This document shows positions 20,217 through 32,100 of a stretch of DNA of 64,000 nucleotides, in pieces (positions within the stretch are counted from its first letter, which is position 1; the number at the start of each line of letters is the position of its first letter). A program made the translations under genes and the position numbers. The notes beneath the pieces are model-generated. The model was not told the DNA's origin, made no database searches, and worked only from the letters and a program-made list of their open reading frames with translations. The DNA is from Nannochloropsis oceanica. Its lineage: Eukaryota; Sar; Eustigmatophyceae; Eustigmatales; Monodopsidaceae. Location: assembly GCA_004519485.1 (NCBI GenBank), contig CP038130.1:1470449-1534448 (forward strand). The letters are read 5' to 3'.

Positions 20217-22868
20217 ATGGTGGGAAGGTCTAATTCTGACCGGCAGTCAAGACAAGGCGTGCGACAGAACCTCTTTGGACATTCAGAACGCAAACGTTTA
20301 AGCAGCAAGAGTATGCGTGCGGGGAGCATCTATAGGAAAAGGGTTATATCGGCTTTCCTGTTGGGCTCGTTCTTGCTAATCATCGGGCAAACTGTGATGA
20401 TAATGAACAATAGAGAGACAACAAATTTTTTCTTACGAACAGACTTGCCAGAACGCCTGTTTCATAACACTCATTTTAGCTCAGGAAGGCCAACAGCTGC
20501 TGGGGACGAGCACAGGAGTGATAGCTACAACGTGACGAGACGTACCCCCTCAAGACGACATCAAGAACATGAGAAGGCTTTATCGTGTGCATCCCCCATC
20601 GTCGGGGTCAGGGTACGAGTATTTTATGTATCGGAAACCCAATCTGGCGGATCAAGGAAGTATATTCAAGATCTAATTCGGCATTACAGCTTGTATGGAA
20701 TTGAGTTTCATAGGCTTTCGAGCAAGGCAGCTGCTTTAGAAGCAACGGACAAATTTATGGAAAACGACATTCTTCTGGTTCAATATCTTTTGTACACAGA
20801 TTTCACATTTGACGACATTTATGACCTGGTCGAAACTTACCGGCTACGTCTGGTTGTCCCGATCCACGATATGTACTTTCTTTCTGACGAGTCGTTGGAA
20901 TATGAATATGATCCAATCATCCACTCTGCTGACCAGGGGAAAAAACTCAGCGCAAAGCAAAGGCTTTTTCTAGAGAAAGCAGATCACATTATTTTTCCGT
21001 CTGCTTACATCTATGACGTATTTCGCGAGGCTATCGAGCTTAAGTCCATGGTTGTGGTCCCACATATTGACCAGAAATTATATCGTCGTACGTATATTCC
21101 TGCACTCAAGGCCAACATCAATATAGGCATCATCACCGAAGCATCTCACACCAAGGGGCTGGGTCTACTGAAGAAGCTTTATCGATATGGGAGAAGGAAG
21201 GGAACGGACCGCGTCAAATTTTTCGTTTACTCTAAGTATGACAACAAAGGAGAGCCAAATGTCTTTGTTCGAGGAGAGTACATGGAAAACGACATTTATC
21301 GCAAATTGAAGCAGGACAAAGTTCACGGTCTATTGTTTCTAAACAACTACCCTGAGACATATAGTTATGCTTTGACCAAAGGGATCAATTCAGGACTGCC
21401 AATCCTCTACACAAACATAGGTGCTATTGCAGATCGGGTCGCTGCGGAGAACAACACCGCAAAATATATTGCCACTGACAATACTGATGTGACTCAAAAG
21501 TTTGACTCTTTGCTAACCTTTATTCGAAAGCACGCTGGACTGGGAGAAAAGGACCAGACGTTATCCGTGCTTGAAAAGGAGAACCTCGTCGAAATACCAG
21601 TATTCTACGACAGTCTCTTTTTTAGAAGCGCTTTGGATATCATTAATTGCGTGCAAAACAACCACAACCGTTTTAGCAAGCATTTTGCCGAGATCCATCG
21701 CCATATTCAACCCTATGCCATATTTTTCCCTCAATTTCATCCCATCCCTGAAAATAACATCAACTTTTATGAAGGCTATACGGATATGACGAATTTAGTC
21801 GCAGCCAAGCTGGAGGATCCCAGCTTATTGACACCGCTGAAAAATCTCTTGGGCTTTTACGATTTGATGCAAAATAATGAGATGATTCCAAGACAAATTC
21901 AGGTTGCAAAATCATATGGCATAGCTGGATTCGCCATTTATTACTATTGGTTCAGCGACAATTCCGTCAGTCAAAAAAACATGGTCTTCCAAGAGGTAAT
22001 AGACCGATTTTTTGAAACTGTCTTAAAGGATTTCTCAGTCTTCTTTGTGTATTGTAACGAAGCGTGGACCAAGAACGTGGCTTTTGGAACCCATAAAGGT
22101 GGATACACGATTGCAAATAACTATACTGCAGAGAACATCAGGATGAATATGCTCAATCTCGTCAAGTATTTTAAGCACCAAAATTATCGCAAAATCGGAA
22201 ATCGGCCACTCTTCTTCTTGCATCATCCGCATGAAATGACAGATACTGAGATTCAATTGCTGAAGGCAGTAGGTGATTCAGTTATGAGAGAGAACGGTTT
22301 TTATGGAATTGAACTAATCGTGGACGGCAGGGAAGGGACGTACCCAGGTTTTCCTGGGTACTACTTGCATGCAAACTACAAGTCACCAAAATCCACTGTG
22401 TTCATGAAGACCTCAACCCGCCCCCAGCATATCGACTACAAAGCGTATGTGCGCAAATTCTTGCCGAAGGAAGAGAAGTTGGGAGACAATTCTAGCACGA
22501 TAAATTCAGTTTTTACAAATTTTGACAACACCGTGCGTTTTTATGCACACGACGAGGACCGGCAATTCGAGGGTGTGGGCAACAAGGCAATGTTCATGAC
22601 ACGGACTCAAGGAAGGAAGGTCGCGCTTTTTAAGGAGTTCTTAGATGTGCAACTTGTGAAATACTCTCAAAAGTCTGATCCCATTTCACAGATATTCCTC
22701 ATCAATGCTTGGAACGAATGGGGTGAGCAAATGGTGTTGGAGCCGTCGAATGAAGAGGGATTTGCGTACCTTGAAGCTTTTCAGGAGAGGTTATTGCTCG
22801 CCCCTCTTTCAGATAGCGTACATAGCAGTGCATCCAGTAGATTGGGTGGAAGGGGAATACATTCATGA
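20217..22868 (+). CDS. Membrane-anchored GT4 + WbsX/GH99-like glycosyltransferase
   Basis: Intact 883-codon gene without introns, starting 72 bp after the tandem array ends. A basic N-terminus precedes one hydrophobic anchor at residues about 43-63, giving type II topology. Residues about 130-490 form a GT-B, GT4-like domain: VFYVSETQSGGSRKYIQ at 135-151 and ETYSYALTKGINSGLPI at 380-396. Residues 500-860 form a WbsX domain (GH99-like TIM barrel): FFPQFHPIPE at 503-512, CNEAWTKN at 613-620, NAWNEWGE at 830-837. In bacteria the pairing of these domains occurs in surface polysaccharide synthesis. Here a Golgi enzyme with two sugar-handling activities is inferred. The donor and acceptor cannot be told from sequence. 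It is identical, as far as I can see, to 53569-56220. Confidence 0.88.
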   Translation: MVGRSNSDRQSRQGVRQNLFGHSERKRLSSKSMRAGSIYRKRVISAFLLGSFLLIIGQTVMIMNNRETTNFFLRTDLPERLFHNTHFSSGRPTAAGDEHRSDSYNVTRRTPSRRHQEHEKALSCASPIVGVRVRVFYVSETQSGGSRKYIQDLIRHYSLYGIEFHRLSSKAAALEATDKFMENDILLVQYLLYTDFTFDDIYDLVETYRLRLVVPIHDMYFLSDESLEYEYDPIIHSADQGKKLSAKQRLFLEKADHIIFPSAYIYDVFREAIELKSMVVVPHIDQKLYRRTYIPALKANINIGIITEASHTKGLGLLKKLYRYGRRKGTDRVKFFVYSKYDNKGEPNVFVRGEYMENDIYRKLKQDKVHGLLFLNNYPETYSYALTKGINSGLPILYTNIGAIADRVAAENNTAKYIATDNTDVTQKFDSLLTFIRKHAGLGEKDQTLSVLEKENLVEIPVFYDSLFFRSALDIINCVQNNHNRFSKHFAEIHRHIQPYAIFFPQFHPIPENNINFYEGYTDMTNLVAAKLEDPSLLTPLKNLLGFYDLMQNNEMIPRQIQVAKSYGIAGFAIYYYWFSDNSVSQKNMVFQEVIDRFFETVLKDFSVFFVYCNEAWTKNVAFGTHKGGYTIANNYTAENIRMNMLNLVKYFKHQNYRKIGNRPLFFLHHPHEMTDTEIQLLKAVGDSVMRENGFYGIELIVDGREGTYPGFPGYYLHANYKSPKSTVFMKTSTRPQHIDYKAYVRKFLPKEEKLGDNSSTINSVFTNFDNTVRFYAHDEDRQFEGVGNKAMFMTRTQGRKVALFKEFLDVQLVKYSQKSDPISQIFLINAWNEWGEQMVLEPSNEEGFAYLEAFQERLLLAPLSDSVHSSASSRLGGRGIHS

Positions 22869-23565
22869 TAAGCTAAGAGTAAGTGTATTTCCATAGAAAA
22901 CGGAGTCAAATCCTTGGACTCCAAGGAATCCATGGAAGAAAGGGGAGGGAGAGTCCAAACCAAGGGGTGGGCCTCAAAACGTAACGCTAGCTCGTAATGA
23001 AATGTACGAAAAGAAAAGCGTAGACGTCTATCATTATAACTACATTATTCACAGCATCTCATTCATATGGCAAAGATTTCAACTCTGCATTTTTATTTTT
23101 ATTTTGGGGGGGGGCTCTCCTGGTAGTGTCTACTGAAGAGATTGCGAAGGGAAGGCAGAAGTTTACACTGAACTGGGGAAAACCAGCTCGACGATTGGAT
23201 TTTGAATGCTAAGGGTAGTATCAGTTTGAGTAAAGTCTAAGCCCATTCATGTTTCTCACTTTATCTTCTCCAAATAACGCACGCCTTCACTTGCACTCTG
23301 CTAAGTATTTTGTCACCATGCTGGTGGCGATTTTGCCACTTCAGTATATTGCACTATTTTAATTTTGTGTACAAAGTGACGAGATAATTTCGGACGAGGT
23401 CACGTCATCCGTCTCCCCAAACTATGTACAAGCGACGACTTACAGCAGATGAGGACGCATTACATCAACTAACGAATGAATTCACGTGCAGGGCCTGAAT
23501 TGTCCAAAACTTGTGCGACATGTGGTGCAGGCGTGTGCGATGATCACTATGATGCTCTTTCAACC
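22869..23565. other. Intergenic, copy of 1554-2250
   Basis: Same sequence as after the first WbsX-like gene. No gene seen. Confidence 0.6.
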
Positions 23566-23896
23566 GGAATGGTGCTGGAACAAAGGAGCGACTTGTTCAG
23601 AGCGGGATGGCGTTATCGTCCCGCGAAAATGCCAGTGGCCTGATGCCGGCAGCTAACCCGTCATGCGGGTCGGGCTTATTTTTGTGCTCAAAATATGATA
23701 GAAGTAGATGTCACCATGCCGGTGGCAAAGCGCCTAGAGGCGAATAAATCCCTAAAAAATAAAAACAATAAAAAAACTTAAATAACTTTCTGTATAGTCC
23801 GTATCAGGTTGTAATGTCGGTGGCTTGTAATGGTGATTAAAACCCCAAAAAAGTAAAAAGAACAGAAAACGCACATAACTTTCTGTATAGTCCGTA
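23566..23896 (-). repeat. Degenerate inverted-repeat element fragment (second copy)
   Basis: Base-for-base counterpart of 2251-2581 at a constant offset of 21,315, including both TAACTTTCTGTATAGTCCGTA ends. It is therefore part of the larger duplicated block and not an independent insertion. Confidence 0.7.
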
Positions 23897-24193
23897 ATAA
23901 TAAAACTATAATATTTTTTTTTACACTTCTCCTTTTTCTCTACACCTCTTTTCTTGTCCTGTACTAATTTTCACTGCCCTAACGATCCTTTACAGTGTAA
24001 AGGTCAATCGCACATCTTTGTGTGAGACAATGCCCGGGACTGACCAACGGATGTCGGAGACGTAATGACCCTTCTCCAAAAAGTACTTGTCGAAGAAGAA
24101 AGAAATCTGCACATTGCATGCCTGCTTTCCAAGAATTCATGGCGTCGGGGGATGCGTACAAGAAACCTCTGAATATAATTTCAAAAGAAATGA

Positions 24194-26647
24194 ATGACAT
24201 TGATGAGGAGAGGGAATAGCTGCAACCTCACTATAATGCAGCGCTTCAAGAAAAGCTTCGAGAGAAGTAGACATTCTCTGTCTTCTTGGCGACGATATTC
24301 TCATAATGCCACCATTTTGATGCTCGCCTTTTTTGTGGTTGGCTGGACCTTAAACCAGACGTATCTCTTGTCCCTTATTGATGAGCAGAAGATTTCAGAA
24401 AGAGCGATTTACACAGATGAGACAAGGAAGGGACTACCTTTGAAAGACAAACATCTCTCCAAAATCAGTCATCAAAATCTGACCTGTGTCCAGCCTTTGT
24501 ACGGAGTGGATAATCGACAATTCAAAATTTTGTGTACATTTGAGATTTCAGACGCCCACACTTACTCGGGGATCTTGTACGACCCCAATGGAGCTTGCAA
24601 TTCATTATCAGTGAAAGCCCTAAACGGTCTGCTGTCGGGTGGAGGAAGCTTAAAGATTGAATGCGCAACAAGTGGTACCGAATCAAGCTGGCTGTGGCAT
24701 TTGCAGGTGACGGGAACTTGCCCCGTCCTCCCAATTTCTGATCACCGCAGACCAGAAGCAAACGCATCTGTTACTGTTCCGGCCGTGGAGATTCAAGATA
24801 ACTCAAAGAAATCTAGAATCTTCAATGTTTGCCCCCAAATTCTGCGTTCCCCCGGCCGGTTTCTGTTTTTTAAACTTGGCGAAGATTTTGCTGACCAGTT
24901 AATTAGTATAGCGAGTGCAATAATGCTAAGCCGGAGACATGGCTTTACATTAGTTCTTCCTTCTGATCTCTCAGCACCATTCTCTTTGATGGAAGTGGCG
25001 GAAGGGAAGGGAAAGAAGGCCCCACTCTCAGTTCTATACAACCTAGCGAGGCTGGAGCACACACTATCGAATGCCGGTTATACAGTGACATTGGACCTGC
25101 CGACAAGTAAAAATGGCCATCTTTCTTGGTTTAAGGACGCACTGGACCGTCATAGTGGCATACGAGAGGTTGATTTTTCGCTTCTCAAGTACTCAAGGCT
25201 CGAAGATATTGTGGTAGATATTGGAGACCTCTTTCTCGACATGATTTCGCTTGATGATATATTGCACACAGAGCTTTTCCAAATTGTCCAGTTCCTTGCT
25301 TCATCCCTCAATCCCCTGATTTACTCGTCTGTAGAGCATCTGCGACAGACTTTGACCTCCATGAATCCAAAGGGGTTCAATGCTCTGGATTTTTTAATGG
25401 AGCATGACATGCCTCTGAATGTTTCAGGTGCAAAAAGCCTGGAGGCCCAATGGGAAGAAGCTTTTGTCTCACACGTAGCATTTGATGCACAGCTACCACT
25501 TTACATCGCCGGCGGAAATACAGGCGCACATAGAAAGTGTCAGCAGCTTTTATGCACTGACAAGTTCCTTCTGGGTGCCATGACATTCTTCCCAGAAGTG
25601 TTAAAGAGGTCCCCGGAAGTTATGGCTGCGGTCGATATGCTGCTTCTTGTGGAGGCCAATAGCTTCACTGGACTGAAGTATTCTACTTTTTCACATTTGA
25701 TTGCGACACTACGCGACGCTCGATTCACTTTCCACGTGCAAGATTCCTCCATGCTACATCCTTTCCACGACCTTGTAAGATTTGGGACTCTGACTCCCTT
25801 GCCGCCCTGTCTCTGTACAAAGGAGAAAATCGAAGCTCTAAGATCGTTGGATACTGATTCCAAAAGCAAAAGGAAGCTGGCAGAGATCCGTTCATACATT
25901 AAAAGACTTGGTTTATCTTCCATACCTTTGGTCTTCGAAATGACCTATATTTTGAATTTGTTTGAAACACCTGGAAAAGAGGACCTTGCAACGCAGGTGC
26001 TGCTTGAGTTTACAGCTTCTCATCACTCAGATAGATTGGTTGAAGGCCTGCGTCTCTTTTTGGAGCGAGATCCTATTCATGAATCCTTATTCGCCCGCGC
26101 TCTTTGTCATCACTTTCCCAGTATCGGTGATGTGACATGCAAAACGGCTAAACCGAGCAGGCTTCTTATTGTGTCGCATAGCTTGGTATCAGATGGTGCC
26201 CCCGTCGTTCTTGTGGACTATATCCTCTTTCTGTCTCGCGTCTTGAGATTGGATATAAAAATTGTGACCAGGGCAGGCATGCCACAACATACATCCCTTC
26301 AGCGTGACCTTGAAAGAGCTAATATTCCTATTAGCTACGACAGCACATTCGACGCAAGAGATTTTGATGTCATCTATATCAACACTCTGGACATGTGGTG
26401 GTACAATGGCCTTTGTTCGAAAGCAAAACGAGAAATATCTGCATCCGATGGATGGGCTTCAAAAGTCATATGGTGGGTGCATGAATCTGCAAGAGATCAT
26501 TTCACAGATGTTCATCCCTACTTGCCAAAAGTCTTGAAAAGTGTAAATCAGGCTATTTTTACTACGCCTCAGAGCCGAGATGTCTACAAAGACATTATTG
26601 CCGACATTCGCTGGCTGGGTGGGCAGGCGGGAAGGGTGAGAGGTTGA
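24194..26647 (+). pseudogene. Double-domain glycosyltransferase, truncated copy
   Basis: Identical to the gene at 2879 through base 26609 (residue 805, in YKDIIADI). The sequence then changes abruptly to unrelated DNA and the frame stops after 12 foreign codons. The fucosyltransferase-like region and the start of the GT4 domain are kept, but the E-x7-E catalytic segment is lost. If the junction is real this is a dead gene; if it is an assembly error there is no such gene here. The absence of any other decay favours a very recent event or an artefact. Confidence 0.85.
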
Positions 26648-26883
26648 GATAAGAGATGACAGATTGGCCATTGTAGAAAGAATAAGAGGGGTTTCCACAA
26701 GACTCATTTATAGACGAGAGCGACAGAAATATTCACTCCCCATGCTTTCTCACACTCACACTCCTCTGTTTTCCCCGCACTCGCCACATACCCACGTCAC
26801 ATCGTATGCTTGTCTTACACTCCTGCATTCCTTCCCTTCCCGCTCCCGCCCCTTATATCCCCTTTCCCTCCATCTCTCTACAG
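26610..26883. other. Junction and intron-like sequence before PEBP exon
   Basis: Unique DNA beginning exactly where the duplicated block stops. The second half is C/T-rich and ends CTCTCTACAG, a good splice acceptor, so it is read as the 3' part of a PEBP intron whose 5' exon is absent. Confidence 0.65.
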
Positions 26884-27222
26884 ATGTACACCCTGGTCAT
26901 GACGGACCCTGGCGTTCTCGACATTAAGACTCTGCGTGTCGAGCAGCAGAGTGCGTGGCAGTGGCTGCACTGGATCGTGGTGAACGTGCCGGGCGACATG
27001 GCAGTCCCCGCGGCTGGCAAGGTCGTCCAGCCCTACGGCCCGCCTGCACCGCCGGCTGGCAACCACCGCTATACCTTCCTCCTGTTTGAGCAAAAGGCTG
27101 AGATCAACCCCGCAACCCCTAAGGAGCGCGGCTCCTTCGACACTCGCGCTTTTGCCGCCGCCAACAGCCTTACCCCCGTGGGTGGCTTCTACTTCCTGGC
27201 CCAGCCCGAGGCGGCTCAGTAA
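26884..27222 (+). CDS. PEBP-family protein, 3' exon only
   Basis: A 112-codon exon after the acceptor at 26881-26883, ending TAA 27220-27222. It contains the phosphatidylethanolamine-binding protein hallmarks: YTLVMTDPG (the D-P-x-x strand), WLHWIVVNVPGD (central H and V-V-N), then YGPPAPPAGNHRYTFLLFEQ (the G-x-HRY box). The N-terminal third is missing because the upstream exons would lie across the 26609/26610 junction. PEBPs bind anionic phospholipids or kinase partners; the function here is unknown. Codons are strongly G/C-ending, unlike the neighbouring glycosyltransferases. The ATG at 26884 could be used alone but would give a truncated fold. Confidence 0.88.
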   Translation: MYTLVMTDPGVLDIKTLRVEQQSAWQWLHWIVVNVPGDMAVPAAGKVVQPYGPPAPPAGNHRYTFLLFEQKAEINPATPKERGSFDTRAFAAANSLTPVGGFYFLAQPEAAQ

Positions 27223-28106
27223 AGCGTGGATGCAGAGTTTGAAGGGAGAAAAGAAGCAAGGAGTATACATTCCTGGATTCTTTTAATGAGGATATGGCTG
27301 GGAATTGCCGAAGAGAGACGGAATTGCCCATGCCTCCCAGACGTACGGAGCCGATTGCCAAAAGGGTGCGGCGTGTTTGCTTGTCGAGGTTGAGCCCTGT
27401 CCAGTTATTAAGTTGTACATTTATATGATGATCAAGAGGGAAAATCTGCGCAAACGTGTACAAGAAGCAGTCGAGTGTCATGACAGATTGAGTGTCTTCG
27501 CTCTTGCTACAGATCGGGGAGTCAGGATGTGTATTTTTGGTACTTTGCTATTTGTGTTCTCCTCTCATCATGTATTCAATTTGTTGGCAGTTTCTTTGAA
27601 TCTCCCTCGTCCATTGACCACCCGACGTTATATCCGCCTCTCTTCGGCTTACTACATGCTCTCTTTTTAAGTTATTTTTTATTTTTATTTTTGCTCTCAT
27701 TTGTTGGTTTTTTTAAGAGAATTTTATTCTTTCTCGGACATATCTCGCTGAGTGTGCATTATCCGAGGACTACTAAAATGACGAATAGAACAGATCTGCA
27801 GCATCATCACTTTTACCTGGCTAAATTTCAATCTTCCGCATTTTTATTCATGCTCTCAATAAGTGTCGACTTTTTATTCTCTAGTCCTCCCCTCTTCTCC
27901 TGCTTCTCCTCCTCCATCACCTCCTTTATTTCTCCTCCTGACGCGATATCGCGGTCCACAATTACTTAGCAAGAAAGTGACATCAGAGAACTTGCTTCCG
28001 CGCCCGATAAGAAGTGATGTGCGGGGATCGGTGAGTCATAGCTTGAAGCCATTTTGTAGGGCGAGATCCGACTCCCCACCGTCATCCTGGCTGCGCAACC
28101 CATTAC
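27223..28106. other. Intergenic, T/C-rich
   Basis: PEBP 3' flank followed by a T-rich and then CT-rich stretch (27660-27930). Frames here are short and compositional. I see no supported gene. Confidence 0.5.
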
Positions 28107-28620
28107 ATGGGTCCTCACAATAAACCATATGGGGCTATGTATGAACCATTTTATGGGGGCAGGTACCAAACCGACTACCAAAGAACAAAATATATATGCT
28201 GTAGCAATAAAATACCAACCAAACAAACCACCAATCGACAAGGTTTCCAAAAAAACAGAACAATCAAATGCACAAACAGACAATCGACCGATAACCAACA
28301 TCGATCTGCCCACGGGGCACGCGGTCATTGGACAGCACACGATTCAACGCCCAGCAACGACAACAACATGGGGAAGTGGACGGCTCGAATCGCTCAAAAC
28401 GCCAATCAGGACCAAACCCGGAGAAGTACCACAATATCATGGACGTCGTGTCGTCCACTACCTTCCGTCCTTCGACGGGGAGGCCAGGGCATCGACTTCA
28501 CTGCACCACGTCCGAAAAAACAAATCTTCACCGACGACGAAACTCGAGGGGACCAGCCGCCCCGCGGCCTCAATATCAGCAGTCGCGCCATGGCGATGAG
28601 CGTTGAAGTGTCGTCGTAGC
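28107..28620 (+). other. A/C-rich ORF region, unknown (possible retroelement scrap)
   Basis: Two overlapping plus-strand frames of 170 and 156 codons stay open through an unusually A- and C-rich stretch. The longer starts MGPHNKPYGAMYEPFYGG; the other contains RPITNIDLPTGHAVIGQHTI. A/C-rich sense strands are typical of some LTR retroelement coding regions. I recognise no gag, protease, RT or integrase motif, so this is only a suggestion. Minus-strand frames in the same place look hydrophobic purely through composition. Confidence 0.2.
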
Positions 28621-29167
28621 AGTCCACGGCAGTCCACGCCCTCAAGATTCCCTTCTTCTTGCTCAGTGTGATCTCCTCCTCTTAGTAAGGCGCGTGTGTG
28701 CAAAGGAATTGGGGGTGGTATTTTTCCTGAAATGTGGTGCTTTTGTTTTCTTTAAGCTTCTCTGGCTGCAGCACAGGCAGCGGAGAGGGTAATGACAACT
28801 CCCGTGAACACTGACACTTGTACTGCGGGTTTCGACCTTCGGAAAGTGTTGCTCCTGAGCCTTGCTTCTTGCCCTTGGTCAATTTCTTACGTCCCATTCC
28901 CTTTTCGTCTCTGTCTCCAACACGCTCACACACATGTACGACTCATCGGTCCGCTCACATCGTCCTTAACAGCCACGGCTAGCGATGCGACCGACAAGGT
29001 GAGTGTGTTGGAGGAGATACAGTCCACACGCAACACGATAATGAGGTACTCGCAGAGGGGATCGATCGCGTCGTACCGCGCAGCATGCATGTGCCATGTA
29101 CTTACTCACACTCCGTACTCTGTACTGAAGATTCCATTTCTAGGCAGACCTTCTACACACAACAAGG
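28621..29167 (+). other. 5' region of polyQ gene with possible upstream exon
   Basis: A frame from ATG 28792 reaches a consensus donor (GACAAG|GTGAGT, GT at 28999). An acceptor (TTTCTAG, ending 29143) then resumes at 29144 in the same frame as ATG 29168. Splicing would add about 77 residues to the polyQ protein. The added peptide is not conserved in any family I know, so it may equally be a spliced 5' UTR. Confidence 0.35.
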
Positions 29168-32100
29168 ATGGATAATATTCTCCCGCAGGACGACTCGGAC
29201 CCTAGCACCGGTGGCGACGGCAACCACCATCATGTGAACTCCCTCCACCAACAGCACACTCACCACCTCAGCCACCATCACCTTGTACTGACGCACCATT
29301 CCCAACTTCTGGGCGATGAGGGTGCGGAGGATGGCCTGGACATTAACTGCATGGTGGTGATGGACTCCGAGGAGGGGGGGAAAGGCAGCGGGGGGGATGA
29401 AGAGGGAGAAGGAGGGGTGGATGCCAGCGTACATCACATCCACCACCACCTTCATCACGATGCAGGGACCGAGGACGAGGACCTGGTTTTGTTGCTGGCG
29501 CGGGAGGACCAGCAGCAAACCGAGGAAAGAATCTTAATCCCCTCGGCGGCGGATGCCTGGCTGCAGCCGATGCAGCAGGACTCAAGGCCTTCCTATATCC
29601 TTCCTTCCGCGCCGCCACTGGAGCCGTCGGGGCCGCCATTGTACTACCAGTCTTTAGGGTTGCCACACTGCACTGCAGGTCCTCTTCAGCACCAGCAGAG
29701 TCCTCTTCAGCACCAGTACCAGCAGTTTGTGACCCTTCCCCTTCTTCACGTGTTAGATAATCGAAATGTGTCATCAACACTACCACCACCATCGGCCGCA
29801 CGAACAGCAATAGGGACAGTATCAAGAGCGCCTTCTTTGAGTTCGCCATCACAGCAGCAGCAACAACAACAACAGCTGCAACAGATGGAGCGCCGACGGC
29901 AGCGGGATGATGAGGAAATGACGGGGTCGCCTCAGTTTGGGGCCAACGAAGCACTAGTGGCTGCGCAGCAGCAGCAGCAGCAGCAGCAGAGGAAAAAGAA
30001 GATGAGAAAGAGGAAGATGGGAGGGCAGAAAGAGCCTGTGTTTGTGCGTATGCGTGAGGCAGCACCAGCACATATTACAGGAGGGAAGAGGAATGTCGTG
30101 GGAGAGGAGCAGGACGGAGTGGCTGCTGTCCTTGGTGGCCAGGCCCTCTCCTCACTGGCAAGACGAACGCACGCCGAGGAGGAGGAAGAGTACGAATACT
30201 TCCCGTCGCAGCAGCAGCAGCAGCAACAACAACAGCAACAACAGCAGCAGCAACAGGAGGAGGAGGAATCTCAACAACAGCAGCGAGAAGCTATGCCCTC
30301 CTCTTCTTCTATCCCTGTTTCGACAGCCTCATTGGTAGGCATGACAAGCACGAGCCCTACCACCAACAAGAAGCGCGAGCGTAGCGGTAGCGGGGTCAGA
30401 ATAGGAGAAGGGACAGTAGAAGGGAAAGGAGAAGAAGGAAGGGGAGGATATGGAGGAGGAAAAGAATATGGAGAAGGAGAAGAAGGTGGAGGAGGCAATG
30501 GCGGCGAGGGTAAGAATTTGGTAAGGCTCACGCCGGCACCATCGTTCTCAAGTAAGGTCCAGGCGGTAGTGCAGGTGGGCGAGAGAGGAGAAGAGGAGAG
30601 CGGGAAAGCCGATGCACTCATTGTGCAACCACTTGGAACTGCTTCAAGCCCGCCGCTCGTGTCGGAGTCAAGCGAGGAGAGAGGACAGGGAGCCGAAGCG
30701 GAGAGGAAGAGCGAGGAGGAAGGGGAGGAAGAGGGCAGTGAGGAAATATCACGCACTGTCAGCATGGTCATAAAATCGTGCAGTAGGGATACTAGTACAC
30801 CCGAGGGCTTTCGCTCTCTCGACTCCAGCGACTCCTTCTCCTCCTCCTCTCCCCCTCCCCCCATCCCCCCCCACCCGGTAGACCAAAAGCACGAGCCACT
30901 GCCACTCTCCCGGAAGGCCTTCGCGCGCCGACGGCAGCTGACTGCGCCTAATTTCTTCCCCTGGCAGGAACAGTCGGACAAGAGCTTCTACAAGGACGCA
31001 GTCTACGTCTTCTACAAAAAAGTCTTGCCCTTTGCCGACCGGCTGCGGAGGACAGGCCGCACCAAGGCCGAGTGGCTGAGGCTGTTGAAGGAGGCAAACC
31101 CGGGCATGCCTGGGATGGGAATGGAAGAGCAGTACTTGCTGTTGGTGGCCATGTGGGATTATTACAGGGATAAGTTTTTCGTGCCCTTGTCTGTGCCCTG
31201 GGGAGGGAGGAAGGAGAAGGAAGGAAAGAAAGAGGAAAGAAAGACGATGGGGGAGATAGAAGAGTCAAAGGTTAAAAAGTGGTCCAAGGCGGCGGAAGCG
31301 AAGCACGAGGCAATGCTAACAGGGGCAGACTGCATAAGCTCTTTCGGTCCAGGCGCCGATGCCGCGTGTGGGGTCCCAGGAGAAGCAGCAGCAGAGGCCG
31401 AAAAGGCCTTAGCAGTGCCTTCGTCTGTGCCTTACACGTGTCCTACCAATGCTGCGGACGTTCTTAACACGACCAGAGAGGGCAAGGGAGAGTTACAGAA
31501 GGAGAAGCAGGGAGACGAGAAAGAATCTACGGAGACAGGAGACGATAAGAAGGAGGAGAAGGAGGAGGAAGAGCAGCAGCAGCTGCAGGGGGGGAAGAAG
31601 GAGGAGGCAGCCTCGCATGAGCAGTGTCTGTATGCGCTGAAGATCTGCTCGTCGAAGAATAACGAGAACTTGACCCTTCGCATCTTTCGAGAGGCTACTT
31701 GGACCAATGGCATGCTCCAGCTCTTCCTCCACCTCTGCTACGGCTACCTGGAGGAGGAGGTTGAGATGGAGGGAGGGCAGCTGGCGATGACTCGAGAGGA
31801 GTACATTGTGCGGCCGCGGGCAGAAGAGGTGTATGAGGCGAGGGAGGAACACTTCTTGAGAAAGTTCATGAAAGGCTGTCTGAAGGAAGGGGTATTTGGG
31901 GGGGAAGGGAAGGGGGGAAGGGAAGGGGAAGGGATAGTGGTCTGGGAGGAGGGCGGTGCGACCGCGGGGGAGAGGCAGGCAGGGAGAGAGGAGGAGACGA
32001 GGAAGCAATGTGACGCGTTGGTGGCCCGAGGGGTATTGCTTAAAAATCTGGTGGAGATTCCGATGCAGGTGTTAAAAGAGAAAGAGGGGGGGCAGCAGGG

